Source: Selaginella tamariscina
Lineage: Eukaryota; Streptophyta; Lycopodiopsida; Selaginellales; Selaginellaceae
Direction of reading: 5' to 3'
Length of the DNA: 64,000 bases
Assembly (NCBI GenBank): GCA_003024785.1
Contig: PUQB01000063.1
Coordinates: forward strand, 62,001-126,000
Shown: in pieces, positions 1-9,545 of the stretch
Numbering within the stretch: the first letter of the stretch is position 1
Layout: the number at the start of each line of letters is the position of its first letter
Translations under genes and position numbers: made by a program
Notes under the pieces: generated by a model
What the model saw: the letters and a program-made list of their open reading frames with translations, nothing else
Database searches by the model: none
Told to the model about the DNA's origin: nothing

Positions 1-789
1 AACTGACGCCGTTCACGTACAAACAACTGTGAAGGTTTCAAGTGCAAGTTAGGAAGTGGAGGGTTTGGAGAAGTTTTTAAAGGGAGTATACAAGGTGAAC
101 CAGTTGCTGTCAAGAGGTTGATCAGGTTTGATGACAAGCAGTTCCGAGCCGAGGTTAGCACCATTGGAACTGTGCAGCACATTAACCTCGTCATGCTACC
201 AGGTTTCTGTGCAGATGCCTCATTACAGAGACTGTTGGTTTACGAGTTTGTGGCTAATGGATCACTCGATGCATCGTTGTTCGGATCTTCAAAACTCCTA
301 GACTGGAGAACAAGGTAAAGTACAGTACGCTCTTTCACATACACAAGTTATAAACATACACTCTTGTACAGGTTTGGGATTGCGGTCGGAACAGCTAAGG
401 GGATCGCTTACCTACACGAAGAATGCAGGGATCGGATCCTACACTGTGAGAACATACTCCTAGACGAGGAGGGGAGGCCGAAGGTGGCAGATATCGGTCT
501 CGCAAAGCTCATGGAGAGGGAGTTCAGTCGTGTGGTGACAAGCATGAGAGGAACAAGAGGCTACCTCGCCCCGAGTGGCTGTCCAACGCACCTATAACTC
601 CGAAATCAGATGTTTACAGCTACGGAATGACACTGTTAGAGATCATAAGTGGACGTAGAAACATTGATATAAGATTTGATAGTGTTTTTCCCACTCTTTG
701 CGGCAACACAAGTGGCAGCTGGGAGGTTTGAGAACTTACCGGACGAGCATCTGAATGGAGAATGGAACATGGAAGAGCTACAGAGAGCA
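1..789 (+). pseudogene. G-type lectin receptor-like kinase, decayed kinase-domain fragment
   Basis: This is a second, inverted copy of the kinase exons found on the minus strand at 56130-56960. The glycine loop (GSGGFGEVFKG, about 53-85) and the VAVKRL lysine strand are visible. A 57-base intron (315-371, GT...CAG) sits exactly where the right-hand copy has one. The fragment is broken in several ways. Eleven bases are missing near 30. Twelve bases are missing near 446, removing the catalytic-loop Asp-Ile-Lys-Pro, so that HC joins directly to ENILLDE. The DFG motif reads DIG (490-498). One base is lost near 573 and two near 680. The homology stops at about 789, after LQRA. The extracellular lectin part lies outside the window or is absent. 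The catalytic losses mean it cannot encode an active kinase. Confidence 0.9.
315..371 (+). other. Short spliceosomal intron in kinase fragment
   Basis: GTAAAG donor after the codon start AG, and a TTGTACAG acceptor. Splicing restores an Arg codon and continues into FGIAVGTAKG. The length (57) and phase equal those of the intron at 56566-56622 in the other copy. Confidence 0.85.
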
Positions 790-943
790 TGCTCCTCACA
801 GTTGACAGCAATCTATTTGCTCTTCCCAGCATATCACCACGCAAGTATAGTGCTCCACCGTTGGAACAATACCATATCTGGACATATTCTGGAAGTACTT
901 CCTACCTTCTTCTAATAAACCACCGTTGCTACACACTCCCCAT
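789..943 (-). pseudogene. PPR gene fragment, 3' piece of split pseudogene
   Basis: Read on the minus strand this matches the PPR coding sequence at 55555-55690 (GGLVEEGRKYFQNM, then MLGRAN). It is tail-to-tail with the kinase fragment, just as the intact pair is at 55-58 kb. The junction with the kinase at about 787-794 falls on a short shared sequence (gcatgc), and roughly 440 bases present between the two genes on the right are missing here. The rest of this PPR pseudogene continues at 5440-5484 and 8902-9545, on the far sides of two retrotransposons. Confidence 0.85.
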
Positions 944-1142
944 TGTTGTGAAAAGGTGTTAAAGCACGAGCCGAGCCTAATATTAACTAACTTATGTTTT
1001 GTATTTCTAGATACTATTTATACAGTTTTCTTTATAACTATATATGGTAGTTCTCCATAAGTATATACGGCCTAAGCTATATATGGTCTAAATCATATAT
1101 AACTATTCTTCCAGCTTGGACTCCATGCTGGATATCTCAACA
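944..1142 (-). repeat. Copia 3' LTR
   Basis: TGTTGTGAAAAGG...ATATCTCAACA. It matches 5240-5439 nearly base for base, with scattered substitutions and small indels. Confidence 0.93.
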
Positions 1143-1149
1143 CTCCCAC

Positions 1150-1590
1150 TTAGCCATGAGAGTTCAAGATGGTCATTCGAGACCGGTGTCGCTGAAAACT
1201 ATCTCTACTCAAGGCCTTGGTCATAATATCTGCAACCATCTCAATAATAGACACATGCTTGAGCTTGATGTTTCTGGCTCGAACCTCTTGTCGGATGAAG
1301 TGGTACTTCACATCGACATGCTTGACTTTGTCATGATGTCTGGGGTTCTCTGAAGTAGCTATGGCACTAGTGCTGTCACAGTAAATTGTGATCGGCCTCG
1401 GAAATGAACCTTTAGCAACTTCATCAACCACGTTGCTTCCTTGGTCGCCTCTGTTGCTGAAATGTACTCGGCCTCCATCGAGGAGAGTGCAATCACTCGC
1501 TGCAGTCTGCTCATCTAACTGATAAGCCCATCATCCAGAAAAAACACATATCCTGAAGTGGACTTCCTAGTCTCCCTGTTTCCTATTCAA
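1150..1590 (-). pseudogene. Copia RNase H domain remnant
   Basis: The minus-strand frame holds the C-terminal copia RNase H signature (CDSTSAIATSENPRHHDKVKH, in part) followed by HVDVKYHFIRQEV. The region between 1430 and 1590 carries the upstream part in another frame, so at least one frameshift lies here. RNase H would remove the RNA template during reverse transcription. It lies between the RT remnant and the purine tract next to the 3' LTR, as expected. Confidence 0.8.
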
Positions 1591-2740
1591 TCTGAATATG
1601 TGAAACCCATTAGATCCATTACCATGTGATCTCCTGTAGAGCTCCCACTAGCTGAATATGTGAGACAAAACCCGACTGTGCCTCGCAAGTATCGTAAGAT
1701 ACATTTGACTGCTGTCCGATGAGCCTCTCCTGGATTCTCTACAAACCTGGAAACCACTCTGACTGCAAAAGCCAAGTTTGGTCGGGTGGAAATGGCTAGA
1801 TATAACAAACAACCAACTATTTGCCTATAAGGAACCTGTGCCATGATTCGTCTCTCCTCCTCAAACGTCGGCTGTTGATCTTTTGAAAGTTGTGTGTACG
1901 TCCATGGGGGTGCTGACGGGGTTGCTGTCGGCCATGTCGTACTTCTGAAGTATCTCTTGCACATAGTGTGCTTGAGATAGCTGAATCACCCCTGCAGCTC
2001 TATCCCGGAACACCTTAATGCCCAAACAAAAGCATAGGTCGCCGGCTGCGGAGATCTCAAACTGAGAGCGAAACTGATGTTCAAAGAATTGAACAAGCCG
2101 AAACTGGCTTGCGGCCATGATGTTGTCATCAACGTATAATGCCAGGTATGCAAAGTCCACTCCTTGCCGAAAGACATATATGTTTCCATCTGTAGTGGAC
2201 CTCTGGAAACCGATGGAGGTGAGAAACTTGTTTACATGATCATACCAGGCTCGTGGTGACTGCTTCAAGCCATATAGGGCCTTTCGAAGACAACAAATGT
2301 TGTGTTCTTGTCCTTGCACCACGAATCCCTCAGGCTATGTAGTGTAGACTTCCTCCTTCAGCTCTCCATACAGGAAAGCAGTCTTTACATCAAGCTGGTG
2401 AACCTCCAGATTTAAGCTAGTTGCTATCCGAAGAATGAGACGAATGGAAGCCATCTTCACCACTGGTGAATACGTCTCATAGAAGTCAACTCTAGCAATT
2501 TGTGAGAATCCTCGTGCAACGAACCGAGCCTTGTATCGAAGTATTTCGCCCTGTGCATCCAGCTTCTTCTTGAATAGCCACTTGGTACTTACAGTGCGGC
2601 GACTGTGGGGAAGAGTAACAAGCTCCCAAACATGGTTCTTCAGGAGAGAAGCATATTCCTCCTCCATGGCAGCCCTCCATTCTGCCGCCTCCTGTGATTG
2701 CATCGCCTCATGCATTGTCCGGGGCTCCGAGGATACCTAG
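1587..2740 (-). pseudogene. Copia reverse transcriptase remnant
   Basis: Typical copia RT landmarks are seen in order on the minus strand: WELVTLP, TKWLFKKK, YKARFVARGF, QLDVKTAFLYGEL, CCLRKALYGLKQSPRAWY and the catalytic pair in LYVDDNI (about 2120-2140). A TAG stop interrupts the frame at about 2330, just before the PEGFV motif. A single C-to-T change in a Gln codon would account for it. A further frame change follows near 1960, where the C-terminal part (RQIVGCLLYLA) continues in a different frame. The catalytic Asp pair survives. Confidence 0.9.
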
Positions 2741-2849
2741 AGGTGTTGATGGGTCGGTCTGGATTAGGTACCTACGGAGGTGCTTGCTGAAGAGGAATCT
2801 CCTCCTCACTTTCGTGCTCCTCTTCACTCAAATCTGGATCTACTGCAAT

Positions 2850-3900
2850 CTATAGTCTTGGATCTTCCCCAATCCGCCCTGGATCAGGCCCATGTGCTGG
2901 TGGATCCTGTGGCTGCTCTTCCTCAAGAATATAGGCCGTCAGATTAGCTTGAACTGTAAACCTATCATTGTAAAGCATATCCTCATTAAACTTAACGTCT
3001 CGGCTCACAACAATTCTCTGGTGAGTGGGATCGTAAAGCCTATATGCCTTGCTCTCATGGCAATATCCCACCATGATATACATGTTACTCTTCTGCTCCA
3101 ACTTATGACGGAGTTTGTCCAGAACGTGTGCATATGCCAGGCACCCAAACACACGGAGGTGTTTCAAACTGACTCACTTCCCAATCCACCGGGTGAATGA
3201 AACTTCTCCACCAATGCTGCTTGCAGGAAGTTGATTCCGGATGTAGCTGGCTATGCTTAAGGCCTCTGCCCAATAATTGAGCGGTGTTCCTGCATGCATA
3301 AGCATGCATCTTGTCGTCTCCACTAGAGTCCAATTCATTCTCTCCGCCATTCCATTTTGCTGAGCTGAGTATGGGGTTGTAAACTGCTGCTGAATCCCAG
3401 ATTCTTCGCACAACTTCTTGAGCACACTTACTTGATACTCCCCACCTCTATCACTCCTAAGTACGCAGATTTTCAAATTCTGCCACACGTTTTCTGCAGC
3501 AATCTTATATAGCCGAAACATTTCTACTACTTCTGATTTGTTAATCAAGAATTTCACCACTGTGTAACGAGTATAATCATCTATAAACGTCACAAAATAC
3601 CTCCTTCTGTTCAATGACTGAACATGCATTGGTCCACACACATCTATGTGCACTAATTCTAGAGGTTGAGTGGTCTTACAACAAATGCCCTTACTGAGGA
3701 ATGGTTGCCTATGTTGTCTTCCAAAACAACATGCCTCACATAACTCAAGGTTGTCTCTAAGTACCTGAAAGTTTGAAAGCTGGTCTTGGTCCCGAGCTAC
3801 AACTTGAATCGCTGCCTCGTTTGCATGTCCCAATCGTTGATGCCATCGTTGAAGAGTTGTGGAGAAGATCTTCTTCTTGGGTATCACCAATGTGGCGTCT
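2850..3900 (-). pseudogene. Copia GAG-pre-integrase and integrase remnant
   Basis: WHQRLGHAN and CEACCFGRQHRQPF form the zinc-binding N-terminal part. The core carries Asp in LVHIDVCGPM, Asp in LRSDRGGEY and Glu in MAERMNWTLV, so the DDE triad is present. KHLRVFGCLAYAHVL downstream (about 3100-3165) is the conserved C-terminal segment but sits in a different frame, so a frameshift near 3170 separates them. The enzyme would insert the cDNA copy into the host chromosome. Confidence 0.9.
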
Positions 3901-3959
3901 AGCCTATAGTTCCCAGCATGTCTTTGGCCATGTGCTACTATGGTTCCTTGCTTGTCAGT

Positions 3960-5210
3960 GTAAGTGATCTTGTCCTTATCGATCTGACCTTTCCAACCGG
4001 CATCTTCTATCTTCCCAACCGAGATAAGAGTTTCACTGAGTGTGGGGACATAGTGAACCTGCGAAGGTCAACAATCTCACCGTTCTGAGTTGAATCTCTA
4101 CTGTCCTGACTCCTGCAATGCTCAATGGTCAGTGATCTCCCGTGTAGACTCCTTCTCCCACTGGGATTGCTTGATATGTTTTAAAAGTGGCAAATACGGG
4201 AGTACAGTGAACATTGGCACAACTGTCCAACCAAAGGATATTTTCTTCCTTGAAAGGACTGAGGTTAGTGGTTACCATGAGGGCCATCCGCTTATTGCCC
4301 TTGTTCTTCAGTTCGCTTGCTCGTGGTTTTCTGCTGCCTTGTCCGGACAGCTCTTAGCAAAATGCCCCATCTTCTTGCAGTAGTTGCATGGTCCAAGCTT
4401 TGACGGTGGAATGTCCTACCTATTTGTGCTATTGTTACCTTTATAGTGTGAAGCACTGCTCTCACTCCTCATTGACTGCGGATTAAGTTGGTTTTCTTTT
4501 CGAATTGGCTCGAAGTGAAGAGGACTTGAGAATGTCCCACCGTACCGCTGGTTATGTCTGCTTGAGGATTTGGATCATGGTTGATGACTGCAGCTTGAAT
4601 CTCTTGATAAGACATCCCTGATGTATTCTTTAGTGTTGTCTTGAGAGTCATGTGGTCTGGCCTAGTCAAGGCCCCGAGAAGCACCATGGTTTTGTCTATA
4701 TCTGAAATGATCTGTCCGAGAGCAGTGAGCTGAGCAAGAATGGACTTCATTCTTCCGAGGAACACAGATGCTGGTTCTGTGGGACCAAACTTGAGCTTAA
4801 AAAACTTTCCTTTCAGCATACCATGGATCTCTCCTTTCGTGCCTGATTGCCAAAAATTGCCTTCAACTCTGTCCAATTCTCGAAAGCTGACTTGCTTAGA
4901 TCCAGGTGATGGTGGTGATGCCTATCAAGCCCAATCCCCATTAGTGACAACGCTTTGTCATGTCAAACCTACCAATCTTCTGGGTTCGTCTGAGGTTTCA
5001 CCTCACTACCATCTGCAATTCGTAGACAATTGTCACGCATCATAACAAACGAGATTTCCGCTGCCAGTTCTCAAAGTCGTGCCTATCAAAGACCGGAATT
5101 GGGATTGATTTGTGGCTTGTCGTCATGTTCTCAAGTATGTCTGTCACTGACTAACTGTTTTGAGGATATAACGTTCCACAAATTGCACTTGCTATTTCCC
5201 ATGACCCTTG
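3960..5210 (-). pseudogene. Copia gag and protease remnant
   Basis: The longest piece (4469-4876) holds the copia gag part with FFKLKFGPTEPASVFLGRM and LLGALTRPDHMTLK. A CX2CX4HX4C zinc knuckle (CNYCKKMGHFAKSC) is readable near 4345-4390. The protease follows with LDSCANVHCT at about 4210-4240, where the usual DSGA active-site motif reads DSCA. The pieces are in several frames. A DSCA motif would be expected to impair an aspartic protease. Confidence 0.75.
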
Positions 5211-5239
5211 AATTGCTATTGTTCTTGGCTCTGATACCA

Positions 5240-5439
5240 TGTTGTGAAAAGGTGTTAAAGCACGAGCCGAGCCGAATATCAACTAACCTATGTTTTTGTA
5301 TTTCTAGATACTATTTATACAGTTTTCTTTATAACTATATATGGTAGTTCTCCATAAGTATATATGGCCTAAGCTATATATGGTCTAAACCATATATAAC
5401 TGTTTTTCCAGCTTGGACTCCATGATGGATATCTCAACA
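5240..5439 (-). repeat. Copia 5' LTR with adjacent primer-binding site
   Basis: Starts TGTTGTG and ends CTCAACA. The primer site complementary to tRNA-iMet lies at 5227-5239, immediately inside on the minus strand. Confidence 0.93.
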
Positions 5440-5484
5440 CCATGTGATACCATTCATCTCTAAACCACCCTTGTGCATAGTCCT
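5440..5484 (-). pseudogene. PPR gene fragment, middle piece between two transposons
   Basis: This 45-base scrap reads on the minus strand as the PPR segment around GGL-MNGITW that is intact at 55490-55535. It is bounded by the copia element on the left and by E1 on the right. Its last five bases (gtcct, 5480-5484) are the target duplication of E1. Confidence 0.85.
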
Positions 5485-5694
5485 TGTTACGACCCGTATA
5501 ACAAATCAAAGAATATTCTCCAAAAAGGTATAAGCTAGAATATTCCTAAAGAGCTATACCTAGATTTAAGAGAATTAAGGACACACTAAGATTGGAGGCC
5601 TTTTTGGAGAGCAGTGTGTGGAGACTAGAGACAGCTCGGGGGAGGTCGGGTGGTTTTGTGAGGGTCTCTAGTTTGTACGTAGTGGTGCCTAACA
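5485..5694 (+). repeat. E1 5' LTR
   Basis: TGTTA...TAACA ends. It is followed two bases later by a tRNA-iMet-like primer site with one mismatch. Confidence 0.92.
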
Positions 5695-5818
5695 ATTGGT
5701 ATCGGAGCAAGGTTTGAGATGAAGACCTATGGGAAGAAGAGAATAATACCTATGTGGAGATGTTGGACATTGAAAGGCAAATTGTCTAAGAAGGAACAAG
5801 CCAAGGGCAAGGGTTTCA

Positions 5819-6097
5819 ATGGCAGCAAGAACAAGTAGACGCCTAAGAAGCTTTAGGAGATGGAGTGTGGAGAGACACAAAGAAGACTTCTTTAAACCAC
5901 AAGGTAAATTTCTATTTGTTCTTGCTCAACAGGTAAACTACATGGCACGGGAGGAGCCACACACACGTGTTATTGTGGTGGAGGGACGACTTGGTGAGCG
6001 TCCATTGCGAGTCCTTGTGGATAGCATGAGTAGCGATAACTTTGTGTCAACAAAGTTAGTGGAGGAGTGCAGCTTGCCCACAAAGACTGTGCCTTAA
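5819..6097 (+). pseudogene. E1 protease-like ORF (92 codons)
   Basis: The ORF contains the retropepsin-like strand RVLVDSMSSDNFVSTKLVEE. A retropepsin would read D-S/T-G here. In E1 the position after Asp-Ser is Met, and E3 has the same Met at 32079-32110, so the change predates both insertions. The N-terminal part is basic (TSRRLRSFRRWS) and may be all that remains of gag, because only about 300 bases separate the LTR from the protease motif. The ORF stops at the start of the tandem-repeat tract. The function of the product, if any, is unknown. Confidence 0.65.
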
Positions 6098-6290
6098 TAC
6101 GAGATTGAGGGCTCAGCTATCACACAGACAGTGCTTGTGTGGAGGAGTTACAGCTGGTTGCAAAACCCAGTTGGTGGAGCTGCGAAGAGCCTCAATACGA
6201 GATTGAGGGCTCAGTATCAACAGAGCTAAATGCTTGTGTGGAGGAGTTACAGCTAAGGTTGGCAAAACCCAGCTGTGGAGACTTTCTTTC
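6090..6290 (+). repeat. E1 copy of the family's coding tandem repeat (about 2 units)
   Basis: Two units of the roughly 105-base repeat that E2 carries about six times. Each unit starts near tacgagattgagggctcag and would encode YEIEGSAITQSYSACVEEL followed by VGKTQLVEL. In E1 the units have small indels that break the frame. Confidence 0.85.
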
Positions 6291-6585
6291 TTGCGAAGCT
6301 AGTGCGTGTGGATCCTAAGATCTAGTGGAGCACCAAGCACATGAAGCTTGAGTATAGTGAAGTGAAAGACACTTGGTTTGGAACAAAGCTTGAGTCTCCA
6401 AACAAGTTCTTTTACTGTCACCTTGAGCAAAGCTGTTGTGCGAGGAGTTTGCTGACGTCTTCCCTCCTGAGCTACCTCATGGCTTACCACATGCAAGAGG
6501 TGTGGAGCTGGAATAGGGTACGAAAGCCATTTACCGTAAGCCATTCCGACTGAGCCATGCTAAGGAGCAAGAGGTTAAGAGACAA

Positions 6586-7200
6586 GTGATGGAGCTATTG
6601 GAATATGGCTTCATACAACTGAGCAAGTCTCCATTTGGTGCACCAGTATTGCTTGTCAGGAAGAAATGGCACCATGAGGATGTGCATAGACTACAGAGCT
6701 CTCAACAAGCAAACAGTGAAGGACAGGATGCCCATGCCATGTGTGGATACTATCATGGATCATCTCGGTGGAGCCAGAGTGTTCACCAAGATAGTTGGGC
6801 ATTTCGAGTTCACTGTTATGCCATTCGGCTTAACAAATGCCCCAGTCACATTCACTCGGTTGACGACTGAGGTGACTACTTGCACGACTTTGTGGAGATC
6901 TTCCTCAACGATATTCTTATTTACAGTAAGAATATGAAGGAGCATGTGCAGCATTTGCGAAGAGTTCTTCAGTTGTTGAGGGAGAACAAGCTCTATGCAA
7001 AGAAGAGCAAATGTGCATTTGCTCAGTGCAAAGTGGAGTATTTGGGTCACATTGTGACGCCAAGTGGAGTGAAGACTGATCCACAGAAGGTGGCAGTGGT
7101 GGAGCAATGGCCAGTTCCTAGCAATGCAGAAGAGTTACGGAGTTTCTTGGGCATGGCTGGTTATTACCGGCGGTATGTCAAGGATTATCCCGTTAACTAG
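6586..7200 (+). pseudogene. E1 reverse transcriptase, motif A deleted
   Basis: Gypsy RT motifs are visible: FGAPVLLVRKK, MRMCIDYRALNKQTVKDRMP, VMPFGLTNAP, LNDILIYS and SFLGMAGYYRRYVKDY. VFTKI runs straight into VGHFEF at about 6795, so the segment that normally begins DLRSGYHQIR, with the first catalytic Asp, is missing. The catalytic pair reads N-D (FLNDILIY, about 6900-6925) instead of D-D. E2 shares both lesions. A one-to-two-base loss near 6664 and another near 6865 shift the frame only in E1. The enzyme cannot have been active in either copy. Confidence 0.88.
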
Positions 7201-7299
7201 GTTGCTGAGGAAGGACGTTCCCTTTGCATGAAGTGCTTCAGAGAAGAGCAGTTTCCAAGCTTTGAAACAAGCTTTGGTACGTGCACCAGTTTTATGTAT

Positions 7300-7824
7300 T
7301 GCAGATCCCTCTAAGCCTTATGAGGTATCGTGTGATGCAAGTGGAGTGGCCATTGGAGTTGTACTTATGCAAGAGGGAAGGCCTATTGCTTATAAGAGTC
7401 GTACTTGAATCCTGCAGAGCAACAATACTCAACGTATGAGCAAGAACTACTGGCTATTGTTAATGCATTATGAGTTTGGAGGCACTATCTTTATGGTGCA
7501 AGTTTCAAAGTGTTTACAGATCACAAGACTTTGGTGTATCTGTTCAAACAGAAAGAGTTAAACTCTCAGCAAGCTCGCTGGATGGTTAAGCTCATGGAGT
7601 TTGGCAAATTTCCTATTGAGCATTGCGTGGGAAAGGCTAACGTGGTGGTAGATGCTTTGTCACGCGTTAGGAGAGCCACAGTGGTTAGAGAATTCCAAAC
7701 ACGCTTATGTAATGCATTAACAAGGACGGTCAGTGAGTTTAGCCAGGTAGTTCAACATGCTCAAGCACAAGACGCTGAGGTGCAGGAGCTCAGAGGACAG
7801 CTAGAGCCACCATTCTCATTTTAG
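7300..7824 (+). pseudogene. E1 RNase H and linker
   Basis: YEVSCDASGVAIGVVLMQEG (about 7320-7380) is the start of gypsy RNase H, and FTDHKTLVYLFKQKELN with FPIEHCVGKANVVVDALSR are its later motifs. A stop and a frame change lie near 7410, where the usual AYKSRTLNPAEQQYSTYEQE segment is split. The ORF 7510-7824 ends at a TAG in the RGQLEPPFSF segment. E2 has the same stop. Confidence 0.8.
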
Positions 7825-8603
7825 GATGGAGTTTTGTACTACAATGGCCGTGTGTATCTTCCTCGTGTGGACCATTTGATCAACCAGGTACTATATTTCC
7901 ATCATGATCACCCGGAGGCTGGTCATTTTGGGGGAGGAAAACGTATGAGTTGATCAAGAGAAGGTTCTATTGGAGGAATATGAAAGCTAATATCATAGAG
8001 TACTGCAGGACTTGTGACAAGTGTCAAAGTAAAGGTGCCCAGGGAAAAACCAAGTGGGCTATTAGTACCATTGCCTATTCCAGACAGGCGATGGGGCAGT
8101 ATCTCTATGGACTTTGTCACCCATTTGCCAAGGACACAGTGGCATTGGAATGAGTCCATATTATGCTTGTTTGGACGGCATTCCAAGACAGCTTTTGAGC
8201 TGGGTTTAGCAAGTAAGAAAGCTCAAGGCAACATGGATGAAGGAAGCTAAAGATCTGAGTGTTGAGCTTAGAAACATTCAGAGTTTGTGCAAGAAGAACT
8301 TACAAGTAGCTCAAGCCGAGCTATCAAGTTTGTTAATGAGCACAGAAGCTTCCAAGAGTTCCAGGTGGGAGATTATGTATATCTCGAGTGGTATTTGCCA
8401 CACATGTAAGGCGGAACACTATTGTGGCCTTACGGAAGGGACACAATGATAAGTTGTCTCCTAGGTACTCAGGTCCTTATGAGATTCTGGAGCGTATCGA
8501 TAAGGTGACATATCGACTACGGCTGCCAGAAGGAGTGAGGGTGCACCCAGTGTTTCATGTTAGCCAGTTAAAGAGAGTACTCACAAGGAAAAGTCCCGGG
8601 TAG
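7825..8603 (+). pseudogene. E1 integrase with core deletion, and C-terminal domain
   Basis: The N-terminal zinc segment is recognisable (HHDHPEAGHF, then CRTCDKCQ), followed by [10 protein letters not shown] with the first core Asp. The sequence then jumps to [13 protein letters not shown]-type C-terminal sequence at about 8130, so the second Asp, the Glu and most of the catalytic core are absent. E2 and E3 have the same junction. The C-terminal part ([35 protein letters not shown]) is well kept. Small indels shift the frame at about 7930 and 8180. Confidence 0.85.
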
Positions 8604-8695
8604 ATTCTTTGTGGATGTACAAGGCTAATGATACAGGACCAGTTGAGTAAGTTATACTGCCCTTGAGGACAAGGACTTGCTAATGGGGGGAGGAT

Positions 8696-8901
8696 TGTTA
8701 CGACCCGTATAACGAATCAAAGAATATTCCCCAAAAGGTATAAGCTAGAATATTCCTAAAGAGCTATACCTAGATCTAAGAGAATTAAGGGCACACTAAT
8801 TGGAAGCCTTTTTGGAGAGCAGTGTGTGGAGACTAGAGACAGCTCGGGGAGGTCGGGTGGTTTTGTGAGGGTCTCTAGTTTGTACGTAGTGGTGCCTAAT
8901 A
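8696..8901 (+). repeat. E1 3' LTR
   Basis: TGTTACGACCC...GTGCCTAATA. It is preceded by a G-rich purine tract and followed by the target duplicate gtcct. Confidence 0.92.
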
Positions 8902-9545
8902 GTCCTTACCAAGTTAAACACTCAAGTCAAGTCCCCAGTAGAGCTATACGCTGCTACCAAAACATTCCAAGATACAATGTTATCCCAAGTATGCATCTCA
9001 CTAAACACCATTTCAGAAGCTGCCATGTTACCACACTTCCCGTACAAGTCCACTAACTTGGTTGCTACAACCGTCTTCTTCAAAACCAAGCTTGCATATC
9101 TGAGTATGGATTCCTCTTCCAGATGCAGTTCCCCCAGGCTCCCACATGCCTTGAGTGCAGCAACAAACGTAAACGAATCTGGCTCACATTTCATGTTCAT
9201 GAACAAATTCATGGCCAATGAGCTCTCCCCGTCATCTGTAGCAAGCCCCTTTCTTTCACTCTTCTATGAATGTCCATCCTTTCTCTAAACAAAACTGCCT
9301 GTTTGATCGTCCCTCAGAAGCTAGACCTGCACATGCCTTCAGTTGGCAACGTACTTGTTAGTGTGATAGCCAGCTTCAAGTATATTCGAATGCAGCCTTC
9401 TCCCTTCTTCTAAATCGCCTCCCTTACACATAAGTGCAGCCAGAATTGCACTTCCTTTGCCTGGATTTACATAGTGTGTTAGAGATGACCGGATCCACAC
9501 GTACATGCGATATGTGGAATTGTATGCAGCCTTTGGGGGTAGCAT
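8902..9545 (-). pseudogene. PPR gene, 5' portion of split pseudogene
   Basis: Two minus-strand segments (9545-9339 and 9218-8902) carry PPR-type sequence: GGDLEEGRRLHSNILEAGY, SFTFVAALKACGSL, LVDLYGKCGNM and the WDNIVSWNVLVAAYSSTGDL motif. PPR proteins are RNA-binding repeat proteins, mostly organellar. The region between the two segments is out of frame. The coding direction continues into 5440-5484 and 789-943 beyond E1 and the copia element. The right-hand PPR copy (55290-55916) lacks this 5' part. No start codon can be assigned with confidence. Confidence 0.8.

Larger units (their letters stand above)
944..5439 (-). mobile_element. Ty1/copia LTR retrotransposon (inactivated)
   Basis: A complete-length copia element inserted in the PPR pseudogene. 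Terminal repeats of about 200 bases (944-1142 and 5240-5439) begin TGTTG and end CAACA. On the minus strand, TGGTATCAGAGCC (5227-5239) next to the right LTR is a primer site for initiator Met tRNA, and a purine tract (aagtgggag, about 1143-1152) abuts the left LTR. The order gag, protease, integrase, reverse transcriptase, RNase H is the copia order. The flanks share ccat (940-943 and 5440-5443), a probable target duplication. Several frameshifts and an in-frame stop break the polyprotein. LTR similarity is high, so the insertion is not very old. Confidence 0.93.
5485..8901 (+). mobile_element. Non-autonomous Ty3/gypsy-like LTR retrotransposon, copy E1
   Basis: LTRs 5485-5694 and 8696-8901 (TGTTACGACCC...GTGCCTAACA/ATA) flank an internal region with a TGGTATCGGAGC primer site (5698-5709) and a GGGGGGAGGA purine tract before the 3' LTR. 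The perfect 5-base target duplication gtcct lies at 5480-5484 and 8902-8906. Inside are protease-like, tandem-repeat, RT, RNase H and integrase segments in the gypsy order, but no recognisable gag. RT motif A and the integrase core are deleted. E2 (16022-19861) and E3 (29024-32679) belong to the same family. E1 and E2 are nearly identical over their 3' two thirds. Confidence 0.92.
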
